From Lepidostoma basale (taxonomy: Eukaryota > Arthropoda > Insecta > Trichoptera > Lepidostomatidae), in NCBI GenBank assembly GCA_022606425.2, contig JAHDVF020000021.1:372001-436000 (forward strand): DNA of 64,000 nt, read 5' to 3'. The notes beneath the pieces were generated by a model. That model ran no database searches and was not told the origin of the DNA. It saw only the letters and a list, made by a program, of their open reading frames with translations. The translations under genes were made by a program, and so were the position numbers. This document shows positions 1-9,564 of this stretch, one piece after another; the first letter of the stretch is position 1; each line of letters opens with the position of its first letter.

Positions 1-597
1 ATAATTGACATTCTATAAATAATTCATAGTAATGTTTGTTTAGCATAGATGGCGCTGAAGTCGAATTCTGTGTATAAGCAAATCACTTGCGTTGTAACGT
101 GGAGTTGATTTTAAATTCTGTTCGCTGTGTATCGATATTTCATCACAATTGCGTGCGTATTGAGTGTATTATTCGTTGACAAAACATATTGAAATAACGT
201 TTTAAATCATAAATAAAGTGAACTTAAACACATACAAAGTGACAATTTGTAAGGTGCAGTGTTGAAGTGAATATTTTACATAATCAATCAAACGAGCAAG
301 TTTTATTTTCAGTCATTTTTCTTCATATTGATGTGTTGTGTGATTATTAAAGAACAATGCCACGTCTTCGTGGACGAGGAGGAAATAGTTTATAAATATA
401 GTATATATTAGTACAATAGTTGATCGAAAATACGAATATTGGAAAAATGTTTGTTGAACCAGCACACAGCAGACAAGCCAACGTTCGGGCAAGCCAACTT
501 TCGTGCTTCATATGAAAGTATAATTGTTTTGATTAATGAGAAATAAAACATTGAAATAAATTTGATATATTGATTAAATAATGAGGTTTTAGTAAAA
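1..597. other. Unclassified AT-rich sequence, possible old element
   Basis: No gene is recognised. A short frame opens at 357 with an Arg/Gly-rich start (MPRLRGRGGNSL) and stops after 12 codons, preceded by a TTTTCAG that could be a splice acceptor or chance. A duplicated phrase of the type caagccaacgttcg / caagccaactttcg lies near 470-510. The leader-then-ATG layout recalls the 5' part of a transposon, but no terminal repeats are seen, so no class is assigned. Confidence 0.25.
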
Positions 598-760
598 CCC
601 GGTGGTGGTCTAAAGTACAGAACTCTTGGCTCCTGATCTAAGTGACTTAGGTTCTAGCCTGACCACTACCAGATTCCTGCTTCATAATAATGAGCTATTT
701 TCGTGTCATGCTGGAGATTTAATAAAAAAATCTAATATCATTTATTCAAATCTTTAGTGT
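598..760 (+). repeat. tRNA-derived SINE copy
   Basis: The head is tRNA-like: an A-box-like segment starts at about 603 and a B-box-like GGTTCTAGCC lies near 650, followed by a body (agattcctgcttcataataatgag...) and an AT-rich tail. The same head and body recur at 21097-21292, and a related head at 46150. The anticodon-arm region is not a functional tRNA. Pol III transcription is inferred only from the box-like motifs. Confidence 0.6.
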
Positions 761-1374
761 TAGTCTTTTTTTACAATATATAATACATATTATATACAAT
801 ATATACATAATATAAGATATACAATAAATGACGTTATTTTTACTGGATTCAACGACCATTTTATTTACATTACGTATATACATCATTCTAAAAAAACGTT
901 TATACTTAAGAAAAGGATTGCATAATAATTTATATTGCATAAGAATAAGGTAGCTACTGGTTCCCCGGAGGAACGTACGCATATATTGGTGTCAGCAATC
1001 AAATTGAAAATGTAATATGCATTCCGAAAGGAAGGTCCGCCGACCGCGACGACCGTACAAATCGCTCCATACAATATAATAATGCGAGTGGTTAATAAAT
1101 TTACTAATGGGTGGCGGTTTAAGTTATGAAGGCGGGATTATTTTTCTCCCTTTGTGCATTCAAAACATGACAAATGGGCGTACGTGAAATATTTATAATG
1201 CACCTGACAAAAGATAATTTATATGAAAAACGGTAGTACGATTTCACGAGTAATTAATTCTAAATATCACTGAAAGCGCTTTACTTTAGTTTAACCTTTT
1301 TAAATAATCATATCTTTTTTATACAATTTATCTCCAAAAATAATTAACTTCATATAAATTATTTAAAAAATGCC
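761..1374. other. Single-copy AT-rich sequence with a GC-richer island
   Basis: No repeat family of this window matches here. Positions about 950-1160 are less AT-rich than the flanks (for example ggtccgccgaccgcgacgac near 1034). Open frames on the minus strand in this stretch resemble no known protein. It may be a noncoding conserved island; I see nothing else. Confidence 0.3.
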
Positions 1375-1552
1375 TTTTGGTCGCGGGAGATGCCTATTGG
1401 TGGCGATGAGGTTCGCAACCCATCACATCGCGTCTCCCGCGGAGCGAAAAGAGAAGGATGGAGTGCCGCATCAGTAAAAGTGTGACAGTCCATTCTTTCT
1501 GCCTACCCTTTCGGGGAGACGGCGTGATGGTTAGTTAGTTAGTTAGTTAAAT
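1375..1552 (+). repeat. SINE-A copy (5' truncated) with family A 3' end
   Basis: The segment holds the SINE-A body (a GGTGGCGATGAGGTTCGCAA-type stretch and a cgtctcccgcgg box), then a 3' end nearly identical to the last ~55 bp of retrotransposon family A, ending with tandem GTTA. The shared tail suggests mobilisation in trans by the family A reverse transcriptase. This copy starts mid-body. Confidence 0.7.
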
Positions 1553-1815
1553 TATTTAACTCCTAATCTTATAATTAATTATCTCTTAATTATCCATGTA
1601 ACTATAGACATTGTTTAGTATTACACGCATAATAAAATAAAAATAAATATTGAAATATAATTTTATAAAATAGTAATAAAATAATATAAAAATAAAATAC
1701 AATGTTATGTACAATATATAAATAAAACAAACATGGAATGGAATGAAAATAATAATAATTAAAAACGTTTTTATTGTTTCTTGAACAGTGATGTAAAACT
1801 CAATATTAAATAATT
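1553..1815. other. AT-rich sequence
   Basis: Very AT-rich DNA with runs of a/t. Its right end (from about 1766) matches the outer part of HH-b elements (cttgaaca.tgatgtaaaact). No coding signal is seen. Confidence 0.4.
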
Positions 1816-1972
1816 AATATGAATGAAAACGTCAGTTTTCTAGAAATTTTATTATATTTTATGAGAATAACATGTTTGTGACGTTTGATAATGCCTTAGA
1901 AGGGCGAAACGTGTCATCTCCATAAAATATAATAAAACTTCTAGAGCACTGACGTTTTCAATCGTATTTATT
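1816..1972. repeat. HH-b palindromic element with hammerhead-like motif
   Basis: Inverted arms (gaatgaaaacgtcagttttc at left, its reverse complement at right) surround one plus-strand motif at 1884-1915: TTTGATAAT, a hairpin GCCTT-AGA-AGGGC, GAAAC, then GTGTC. The left arm has lost its own motif just after catgttt, so the pair is asymmetric. Close relatives lie at 9396, 46812 and elsewhere. Confidence 0.65.
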
Positions 1973-2106
1973 TTTAAGAACGTACTTACGTTACCACATT
2001 GTGTATATTTTTGAATGTATATTTTTGTACCTCTCCATTCAAAATGATATTATTTAACGTAATCAGTTTCGTAGCGCCCAATTAAAGATTAAAACGTGGA
2101 TTAAAG

Positions 2107-2238
2107 TAGGGCCATACATTTAGCCCCACATAAAATAACTACCAAATAGCATTCCAACAATGTTTCCTACAGACGTACGAGGAATAGCCGTTAAAGCTGA
2201 ACCTCTGTAAGCCAGAAGATCCAAATCCAAGTCCAAGC
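2107..2238 (-). repeat. Short interspersed repeat L (4 copies in window)
   Basis: Runs from a tagccccac end to a ccaagtccaag tandem end. Read on the minus strand it contains ttacagaggttcagct, where GGTTCAGCTC resembles a Pol III B box. Copies: 41483-41608 (+), 48019-48142 (-), 57018-57112 (+). No protein is encoded. A tRNA-derived SINE is the likeliest class, unproven. Confidence 0.5.
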
Positions 2239-3118
2239 ATCTCCCTTTAAAATCGTACATCACCATTCTACACGGTTCTTTTCCAAAATGTTTCATCGAG
2301 GTAGATATTTATCACCTATCAATCTCTTAATACAACAGAACGCGAACATTTTTCATCGAAACCAATGGATTGATCAGTTTTTTAATATAACATTCAACAT
2401 TTATAGTAAATCAATTTATGACTTGTAAATTGTTAACACATTATCAGCAAAACATATCATTGGATCTGTAAAATGTGTATATTTTTAACAGATACCATAT
2501 CTTAAAATCAAATAACGTAGCATTGAACAATAATCACATATCATATTTCACACCAAACAAAGCAAACTTACTTGAAGTACAATGACAACAATAGGTATTC
2601 AGTTTCAAGGACTTAATAACATTTAGTACAACTAATATCGCCACAAGACAAAACACGGTTTAATTTTTTTGCCCCCTTTTCACAACCTCAAGTTTAAAGG
2701 ATCAAACGTATTAACCTTTGCGTCTTGTTCACGCTAATTTTGAGATTACGGTCAACACAATAACTGGGAAATAGATCTTATATCATATTCTTTAGTAAAG
2801 TCACTCTGCTTATTATTGATGTTGTTTCCTGTTTCAATGTAATACACCGAAGTTTCAATCATCTCGTTTTTTTATACCCTATATTACTGCTTAACCCATT
2901 ACAGACAAAACCATATTTAAGATGCAAAAGTTTTACAAATTATATTTTGAGAGCAGTACTTCTAAAAATTCAATAATTATTACATAAGATGCTATATTAA
3001 ATTTTATTTAATAAAATGGATATATTTGTGAAAAACAACGAATGTTAAAAACAAATGTCTCAATAATTATTACTCTTAAGCCGTTATTTTAATTATTCTT
3101 CTTACTGTTAAAATTTAA
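2239..3118. other. Single-copy AT-rich DNA
   Basis: No repeat shared within the window and no recognisable protein. Slightly GC-richer patches occur near 2670-2760. No tRNA, hairpin or coding signal stood out. Confidence 0.4.
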
Positions 3119-3328
3119 AACTCTGTTAAACTAACTAACCAACCGTCACGCCGTCTCCCCGAAGGGGTAGGCAGAAAGAATGGACTGCCACACTTTTCTT
3201 TCCTGACATTTTTTTCTCGTTTCCTCAACATTCATACATCGTGTCATGCACGCGCGTCGATTTCTCTGACTCCTCACACGACCGACATTCATTATTTGAT
3301 TTATTTGATCGAGCCACGTTTTCCTCGT
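3119..3328 (-). mobile_element. Family A RTE-like retrotransposon, 3' fragment
   Basis: Reading the minus strand, the fragment encodes the C-terminus of the family A polyprotein (…SILSAYPFGET) followed by a TGA-type stop and a degenerate GTTA tail (ctaactaaccaacc on plus). About 190 bp remain. It abuts the HH-a palindrome that starts at 3329. C-terminal tails of this kind are the usual relic of 5'-truncated target-primed insertions. Confidence 0.8.
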
Positions 3329-3368
3329 TATAATATCACAATTTCTTTTTATTCACTGAGAGTGTCGC

Positions 3369-3404
3369 GACAGCTGTTTCGCCAACTGATGTTGGCATCA
3401 TCAG
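3369..3404 (-). ncRNA. Hammerhead ribozyme-like motif (HH-a)
   Basis: On the minus strand: CTGATGA, one extra T, a perfect 6-bp stem GCCAAC/GTTGGC with loop ATCA, GAAAC, AGCT, then GTC. Core boxes match the hammerhead consensus (CUGAUGA…GAAA…UH). Stem III would be only A-U and C-G around AGCT, or a palindromic ACAGCTGT shared between two molecules. The extra base before stem II and a weak stem I argue for caution about activity. Confidence 0.6.
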
Positions 3405-3456
3405 GTGTAACAATAAACTTGTTCAGTAGATTCAATAATTCAGTTTATTGTTACAC

Positions 3457-3492
3457 CTGATGATGCCAACATCGGTTGAAGAAACAGCTGTC
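3457..3492 (+). ncRNA. Hammerhead-like motif, partner copy (HH-a)
   Basis: Same core as the minus-strand partner 50 bp away (CTGATGA, T, hairpin, GAAACAGCTGTC), but stem II has decayed to CAAC/GTTG with its outer pairs lost (GGTTGAA before GAAAC). It therefore looks like the less intact member of the pair. Confidence 0.5.
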
Positions 3493-3593
3493 GCGACACT
3501 CTCAGTGAATAAAAAGAAATTGTGATACTATAAAATAATGTAATAATATTGAAGTATCTTAGTGTCTTGGGCAAAACAATGGACTATTTAATT

Positions 3594-3860
3594 CTTCTTC
3601 TTCTTCTTCTTCTTGACGCTACATCCCGGTGTGGTAATTGGCCTCCTCTACAACAGTCCTGTTCTTGCTCCTATCCCTGATCATCCCTCTACATTATCCA
3701 AGTTTCATCGTTTCCTCCAGTCAAGAGGACGCCGTTTGCCCATATTTTTCTTGGTCTGCCTCTTCGTGTTATATATTCACGCGGCGCCCTTCTAGACGTA
3801 ATCTTTGATGATCTGTCATCCGGTATTATTTCTACATGACCAACCCACCGTTATCATTGA
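3594..3860 (-). mobile_element. Family H non-LTR retrotransposon C-terminal relic
   Basis: Minus strand starts at the 3' tail, a TTC repeat on plus (GAA repeat in sense), preceded by degenerate codons resembling the common retroelement ending RPR-R-W…DR-RW-(stop)…P. A second copy of the same end (catcccggtgtggg on plus) is at 58290-58385. Only the last ~250 bp remain and frames are broken. Confidence 0.5.
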
Positions 3861-4012
3861 GATGTACAGAATATCACAAATGTTTCCTGAGCTATCAGTA
3901 CTTATAGTTAGGGATTTATATAAATATTGATTTTATTTATTAAATTTGAATAAAATACTAATAATTCATTTGTATCGTTCATATAAATATATTGTTTTAT
4001 TGTATGTATTTC

Positions 4013-4579
4013 ATATAGAGAGCTGTTGTCGAGTATTAAGGTTAGAAAGGTCTCATATTTAGGTCATGTGCTAAAACTAACTAACTAACTAACCATCACG
4101 CCACAATGCTCTGTCCTGGCATACCTCTCGGGATTCATCTACATTCATACATCGTACCATGCACGCACGTCGATTATTCCGATTTCGAATGTGGCCGCCT
4201 TTAAAAATTGATTAATTTGGTCATACCATGTTTTCCTCAGTCGTCCTCGGCTTCTTTTTCCACTCACGCTGCTTGTGTACAACTTTTTAACCATTCTACT
4301 ATCATCCATTAGTTCCATATATCCAAACCATCTAAGGGATCTTTTTTATTTTTTATTCATTTTTTGGGTCATGTGCTAAGGGGAGAAAGCTGCAACCTCC
4401 TACGGTTGATAATCATGAGAAAAATAGAGGGACGTCGGGGAATAAGCAGAAGGCAGTTTTCAGAGAATAGACAGGAATGAGCAGAGTTGAGAACCTTTTC
4501 CAAATGGCGCAAACAGGGATGCTTTCGCAGCGGTGATCACCAACGTTTGAGAGACCTGACACGGCACCAGAAGAAGAAT
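4013..4579 (+). mobile_element. Family B retrotransposon relic, split by a family A insertion
   Basis: The left part (4013-4074) encodes degenerate RELLSR-KVRKVSYLGHVL and the right part (4367-4579) resumes at GHVLRGE--NLLRLI, ending next to an AGAAGAAG tail. Between them sits a family A insertion with a 13 bp target duplication. The protein is a C-terminal piece of an RTE/Jockey-like reverse transcriptase (compare 8121, 13690, 24704). Frames are interrupted. Confidence 0.7.
4075..4366 (-). mobile_element. Family A insertion nested in family B
   Basis: Minus-strand family A 3' fragment with tail aactaactaactaacc on plus. It is flanked by the direct repeat ggtcatgtgctaa (4062-4074 and 4367-4379), a 13 bp target-site duplication. 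The coding end is degenerate; the part just inside the stop (tccccgaagg box) is deleted. Confidence 0.8.
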
Positions 4580-5379
4580 ATGTATTGTACAGGTATATGT
4601 TTATTCCACCACTGAGTTCTGAAAATTTAATTTTTAGCGTAATACCATCACCCTGTAACATATTTTAGAAGATTTTTTTTATGAATGCTTGAAAAAGTTC
4701 GCCTGAAATCGTGAATTTATTTTAATTGAGTATGTGTTTCGTGATTTACTTTTGACAAGCAATAATACAAGTAAATTAATTTTTGTAAGTAATTGAAAAT
4801 GGATGATTTCGAACACAGCAGATTGTAGAGACGGAACTTTTTCTCAGCGAGAAATTTAAATTAGTTAAGCTTAGCAAAAACTTCCTTTATGTCACGAAAC
4901 TAATGAAATGATCAATTTTTCGATTCAATCGTGATGCACATTCTATAAAAACGTCCCACTGATGTGCTCGCTCACCCAGTGGTTCCCAATGTTACAAACA
5001 ACAACTTATTACGAGTTTATTTGTCATTTGTCTTAAATCTTGAATAGAACGCACCACCATATATTATAATCAAACACTAAATCAGCAAAACTTTTGAATA
5101 AACTAAATCAACTTAAAAAAAAAATTAGGGGCAGTACGTCAATTGTTATAAATTAGGGACGATATATGATATTATGTATCATAAATGGAAAAAAATATAT
5201 TGGGTATCAAAAACAGCAACAGTGAAAATTGCATTAAATCATGGACATCGGAGGCACTAAAACAATTGCCATACGTTCTAGCATAGGTTTTGATCACATC
5301 AAGAGTAATCAAACATAAATGTACCTAATATAAAATGTGCACATTCCAATATACCAAAATTTTGAAGATAATCTAATGA
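4580..5379. other. Single-copy AT-rich DNA
   Basis: No repeat family, protein similarity or RNA gene recognised. A patch near 4940-4990 (cccactgatgtgctcgctcacccagtggttccc) is GC-richer; nothing coding is apparent. Confidence 0.4.
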
Positions 5380-5590
5380 TTTTTCTGAAACCTCTTGATG
5401 GAAGTCCATTTTAAAAAGTAATCAAATTTACTATGTTATTTAAGAAAACTTCCACTTTGGGCTTTATTTTGAAAGCGACCGGTTTTGCCAGGCTCGCTGG
5501 CATCGACAGACTGGTCAAACCGGTTGCTGTCAACATGAAAACAAAAGTGGAAGTAGTTTATAAAAAACAACGTTTCATTTAATTACGAGT
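5380..5590. repeat. HH-c palindromic element
   Basis: Inverted arms carry cttccacttt…tttat and its complement aaaa…aaagtggaag (about 5448-5555). The left arm bears a minus-strand motif at 5477-5508: hairpin GCCAG-CGAGC-CTGGC, then AAAAC, CG, GTC (palindromic ACCGGT). The right arm has lost its hairpin. Related elements: 20196, 22341, 32231. The outer part contains the repeated phrase cctcttgatggaagt. Confidence 0.65.
5477..5508 (-). ncRNA. Hammerhead-like motif (HH-c)
   Basis: Minus strand: CGAT before a perfect 5-bp stem GCCAG/CTGGC with loop CGAGC, then AAAACCGGTC. GAAAC is changed to AAAAC and the CTGATGA box is only partly kept (CTGTCGAT), so activity of this copy is doubtful. The layout equals the other families. 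Confidence 0.4.
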
Positions 5591-5683
5591 ATTATTTAAA
5601 TTGCGAAAATGATATATACTTGTATACATATTATATTTTATTTATTATTTTTAGTTTTGTTAAAATTTTAATGATTTTTTTTT

Positions 5684-6135
5684 AACGTTTCCCCGTAGAG
5701 GTAGGCAGAGAAAATGGACCGCCAAACTACTCTACCCTGGCACACCTCTCTAGCTTCCTCCACATTCATACAGCAAGTCATATACGCACGTTGATTCTTC
5801 CGACTTCTAGCATGACAAACCTTTATAATTTGATTAATTTGGTCATGCCATGTTTTCCTCGGACTGCCTCGACTACATACTCCATTTACATCATTAACTT
5901 ATACTTTCTTGACCATTCTTTCTTCGAACCAACGCAGCGATCTTTTCATAAGTTTTTCATAATACCTTCTTCCGCTCTACATTCCTTTCTTATATCAGCA
6001 TTTGATCAGTCGTCTATCGTTCTAACACACATGCGTCTTAGGGACCTCATTTCTACCGTATTTATTATTCTCTCATCCTTCTTCTGCCAGTTCCATGCTT
6101 CGCTTCCATACATTAGGGTTGGGACCAGAACCTAT
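5684..6135 (-). mobile_element. Family A retrotransposon, ~450 bp 3' fragment
   Basis: Minus strand encodes, with breaks, family A from about the LMYGSEAWNWQ region (plus ccatgcttcgcttccatacattagg at 6087) through MRSLRRM, RWFE-NG and RAC(M)TRCMNVEE to the C-terminus near 5690. The tail is nearly lost (ttaacgttt). The 115-codon plus-strand frame here is antisense to the element. Confidence 0.8.
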
Positions 6136-6885
6136 TGATTTAAATGATATAAATATATTTTTAAAAAACAGGTCAGATTCTGAGAGGTGAATTAAGTAAA
6201 TAGTTTGAGAAACCCTATAATATTGAGGAAAATCGTGTCCCGTATTTTGAAGAATTTATCAATAAATTCGTCAAACTTTTCATTTGAATCGTTATCAATT
6301 GAAATTCACCAAATCTCTGTCATTTATCCTTCACACTGAACTTATGAACAATTCTCGCAAGTCAATTCACAAGTTGGCTTTGTCCCAAAACTGCCCAATT
6401 GTTGGTATGGAAATAATCCTTGGAACCAGTCACGACGTCAAATGTTGTTTTTTTACCAACAATGTACGTGAAATGGTTACATGCATTGTGCTCAACTTAT
6501 AAATAAGAGGAATTTTTTCCTCGTTGAACCGAATCATTAGATAGAAAGATAGCAATATTATTGTATCACGTTTTGAAACTTAAGCAACAGATAACTGCTT
6601 AATAATACATACAGTGTTGATACTAATACTCATATTATTATTTTATACTAAAAATAAATATAAAATAATATATTTTGATAGATAATTAATCAATATGCTA
6701 ATATTTTTTATTTTGTACATAAATAATCATAAAATTCTTTAATTAGTTCAAGGTAATAAATTCCAGTATTTTAAAGTTCATCCTATAATTATTGCTTACA
6801 ATATACGAGTCACGTAAATTACCCTATTTCCGTATTCTGCTTCTTTAGCTCGGGTATATAAATATCAACTCCGTTGATTCTCGCT
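6136..6885. other. Single-copy AT-rich DNA
   Basis: A 72-codon plus-strand frame (6284-6502) matches nothing I recognise and has no supporting context. I see no repeat or RNA gene. Confidence 0.35.
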
Positions 6886-6946
6886 ACATTTGATAATGCC
6901 TTAGCAAAGGCTTGACATGCCATTACCATAAAAAAATATTAAAAGT
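6886..6946 (+). repeat. HH-b fragment
   Basis: Contains catttgataatgccttag…ggcttgacatgccatta, a decayed HH-b motif in which GAAAC is lost (cttgac). It abuts the family A tail that follows. Confidence 0.5.
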
Positions 6947-7344
6947 AACTAACTAACCATCGTACCGTTTCCCCGGAGGGGTGGCAGAGAGGATGGACCG
7001 CCATATCTGTCCTAATATACCTCTCTTGCTTCCTCCACATTCACACATCGTTACATGCACGTTCGTCGATTTGATTAATTTGGTCATGTTATGCTTTCCT
7101 TAGTCTTCCACGACTGATCTTTCCACTCACACTGCTTGTATCCAAAATTTTAACCATTATTCTATCGTCCATTCGTTCCATGTGTATAAACTATCTAAGG
7201 GATCTTTTTTTAATTTTACTTATGATGAAATAATCTGCCATACATTTCTTCCTTATTTCGTCGTTCGATATGCTATCAAATATCGTTTTCCCGCACATTA
7301 TTCTTAGTGATCTCATTTCTACGACATTTATCCTACTAATATTT
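6947..7344 (-). mobile_element. Family A retrotransposon, 3' fragment
   Basis: Minus-strand copy with tail aactaactaaccatcg on plus, then coding remnants of the C-terminus, the FGHME-type segment and upstream MRSL region (plus ttagtgatctcatttctacgacattt). Several deletions. The subfamily has SILS-YP…E with a 'ggacggcgg' variant seen also at 26222. Confidence 0.75.
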
Positions 7345-7500
7345 CAATTGTAATTTATGTGAATGCCATGTATCGCCTGTCTAAGGCATTATCAAATGTC
7401 ATATTTGGCACATTTGATAACGCCTGTCTAAGGCGAAACATGTCATTCACATAAATTACAATATAACTTCTATAACACAGACGTTTACATTCGTATTAAT
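7345..7500. repeat. HH-b palindrome with two opposed motifs
   Basis: Inverted pair with motifs at 7366-7399 (minus) and 7410-7443 (plus). The plus motif reads TTTGATAAC, stem GCCT-GTCTA-AGGC, GAAAC, ATGTC. The stem differs in sequence from other HH-b copies (GCCTT/AGGGC) but still pairs. Arms continue as caattgtaatttatgtgaatg and its complement. Confidence 0.65.
7410..7443 (+). ncRNA. Hammerhead-like motif (HH-b)
   Basis: TTGATAA replaces CTGATGA, then one extra base, a 4-bp stem GCCT/AGGC, GAAAC and palindromic ACATGT ending in GTC. The changed core (C3 to T, G8 to A in hammerhead numbering) predicts poor or no self-cleavage even if the fold forms. Confidence 0.4.
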
Positions 7501-7507
7501 TGTTTAT

Positions 7508-7562
7508 AAAAAACGGCTACAATCGGAAGAAGCTGGAAAAATCGAATCGCGCATGTTATAAT
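7508..7562 (+). mobile_element. Family A fragment
   Basis: A short plus-strand piece (ggaagaagctggaaaaatcgaatcgcgcatgttataatat) matches the family A region encoding RS-RNRRACMT. Only ~55 bp remain. Confidence 0.5.
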
Positions 7563-8120
7563 ATATTAATAAAAACTTTTTAACGTCTAGAATTTCTAAC
7601 AGAATATCGCAAATAAATGAACAAACAGATATTGATTACTATTGATAAGAATTCAGTACTCTTCATTTCAGAAACAATTTGTCAAAGCGTTGTTCATTGA
7701 ATGAAGACGGGTTGCGGAAAATTGTCATTTTTCCACTTACGGTCGACCGCAGCATTATCACCCGCGTGCGACAATGCTGAGTGGGGACAACCATTATCCA
7801 GTCACGCGGGAATAGCAAACAGAGCGGGTAAACATTCTATTAGACATTATTTGTAAGGCGGCCGGCCCCGGAGACTGCGGAGAGGTTTCTCCGCGAATAA
7901 TAAGCGGAATGAGGTATGCAAGAATGTGAAATTTCCACTAATGGAGAGTGATCATGACGAGGGGCGCACACTTCAGTCGTGTAGGCCGGCGAGTCGCGTG
8001 GCGTCCTAGGCGTTTATGTAATTCAGGAAATGCAGGCGGAGGATAGTAGGTATTCATAAACTAATCTTAACCTGAAACTCCGACAAAGAAATGTTAAATT
8101 TTACATATATTTCTGTGAAA
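7563..8120. other. Single-copy sequence with a GC-rich island (7720-8030)
   Basis: The island is much richer in G and C than the surroundings, has no recognised repeat and no sustained frame. It contains ggcggccggccccgg at about 7858-7872. A conserved noncoding element or an undetected small exon are both possible; nothing in the sequence decides. Confidence 0.35.
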
Positions 8121-8530
8121 CTTTAACTCTGAAAGTGAATGTAATGAACCGGTTGGAGGCGTTTGAGATGTGGATACACCGCAGAATCCTCCGTATACAG
8201 TGGACCGATAAAGCCTGTAATGCAGACTTACTACAGAGAGTCAGACCCAATAGAGAGCTGTTGTCGAGGGTGAAGGTAAGAAAGGTTTCATATTTGGGTT
8301 AGGTACTAAGGGGAGAAAAATACCACGAACTTCGACTGATAATCATGGCCAAGAAAGGAGGACGGCGAGGAGTTGATAGAAGGTAGTTATCCAAGCTGTG
8401 AAATGTAAGAGAATAGAGAGGAATGAGCATAGTTGAGAATCTGTTTCTAGTACCGCAGGACGGTGATGCTATCACAGTGATCAGTAAGGTTTGAAAGACC
8501 TGACACGGCACCAGAAAAAGAAGAAGAAAC
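8121..8530 (+). mobile_element. Family B retrotransposon C-terminal relic
   Basis: Plus strand encodes, with a few stops, NRLEAFEMWIHRRILRIQW, then RELLSRVKVRKVSYLG, VLRGEKYHELRLI and a degenerate ending next to an AGAAAAAGAAGAAG tail. These are the C-terminal segments downstream of the RT fingers/thumb in RTE/Jockey-like elements. An in-frame stop sits at the GHVL site (G*V). Confidence 0.75.
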
Positions 8531-9230
8531 TAATTAATGCAACAACATTTTGTTTAAAATTCAATCAAATGAAAACAAGATTGTTATACTCGTATAATCA
8601 CTTTATAGAATGAATTCACAACAATGAAAGCATATATTATATATATGGTAAAATAACATCTGCAAACGACAGATGAACTTATCAGGGGCTTAGATAATAA
8701 TGAGGCATTTGCTTAAGTAAACCATTCAATCTGGAACACTATTTATGTTGAACTCAAAATCTTCGAAAAATAAAATTATGTAAGATTTCTTATAAGTCAG
8801 ACTTTTTAGACAGTTCAGTATTGGAGAGAGTAAAGTTACAACTTAAAAAAAAACTTGAAGTTGTTGAATATGTTGCGCACCGAGGAGTCGTTTTTTTAGT
8901 TTCGCTATTCATACAACTATCTTTTTTTTTAATTAACGTAAAACCAGTATGAAAAATACATATAATGCCCATAAGTAATTGGAAAAAGTATTGTTAGTAT
9001 GTATACATAATACCCAGGGAATAACGGTTTCCAATTTTAAATTGAAAATGTTAATTGGTTAATTAAATCGAACATAATATGAATACCTCATATTGATCAA
9101 CTCCTTGTGAAGGTTTGCTTGCAACTTCGGTTGTTTTCTTACCTGGAACGAAACAACGAGATTAACATTTTATTGAATTAAATAAATCATTAAAAAACAT
9201 GGATAAATCGTGTGAAGAATAAACTATCTT
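8531..9230. other. AT-rich single-copy DNA
   Basis: No repeat of the window's families recognised and no coding signal beyond chance frames. Confidence 0.4.
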
Positions 9231-9395
9231 ACTAACTAACCATCATGCCGTCCCTGAAGGGGTCAGCAGAAATAATTGACCACTGTATTGCTCTATCCTG
9301 ACATAATTCTCTAGATTCCTCTACATTCATTTATCGTATCATGCACGCACGTCGAATTCTTAGACTCCTTATATGACCGACAATTAATATTTGAT
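9231..9395 (-). mobile_element. Family A 3' fragment
   Basis: Plus-strand view: actaactaaccatcatgccgtccctgaagg…, the reverse of the family A C-terminus and GTTA tail, ending around the region for N--HVRSQ. About 165 bp remain. It adjoins the HH-b palindrome. Confidence 0.75.
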
Positions 9396-9508
9396 TAATT
9401 AATACGAATGAAATCGTCAGTTTTCTAGAAGTTTTATTATATTTTATGGGAATGACATATTTCGCCCTGTTAAGGCATTATCAAATGTAATTTGTATTGT
9501 AGTGACAA

Positions 9509-9543
9509 ACATTTGATAATGCCTTAGAAGGGCGAAACATGTC
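9509..9543 (+). ncRNA. Hammerhead-like motif (HH-b)
   Basis: TTTGATAAT, stem GCCTT-AGA-AGGGC (five pairs, one G-T), GAAAC, ATGTC. The same sequence recurs at 46865 (minus strand) and, with one stem change (GTCTT), at 46901. The core departs from CTGATGA at two positions. Confidence 0.45.
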
Positions 9544-9564
9544 ATTCCCATAAAATATAATAAA

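Larger units (their letters stand above)
3329..3532. repeat. HH-a palindrome carrying two opposed hammerhead-like motifs
   Basis: A ~204 bp near-perfect palindrome: the left arm from tataatatcacaattt matches the right arm ending aaattgtgatactata, and even the loop (caataaact…agtttattg) pairs. Each arm carries a hammerhead-like motif (3369-3404 minus, 3457-3492 plus). No transposase or TA duplication is evident, so an ordinary MITE is less likely than an inverted pair of Penelope-type terminal units. Confidence 0.75.

Noticed and set aside
1..560. Helitron call for the left edge
   Set aside because: No CTRR end with preceding hairpin, no 5' TC end and no Rep/helicase codons could be shown.
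3329..3532. Simple MITE explanation of the HH palindromes
   Set aside because: Not excluded, but the conserved internal core-hairpin-GAAAC-GTC layout in unrelated families is not expected of ordinary MITEs, and no constant target duplication was seen.
5791..6138. 115-codon plus-strand frame
   Set aside because: Antisense to a family A fragment.
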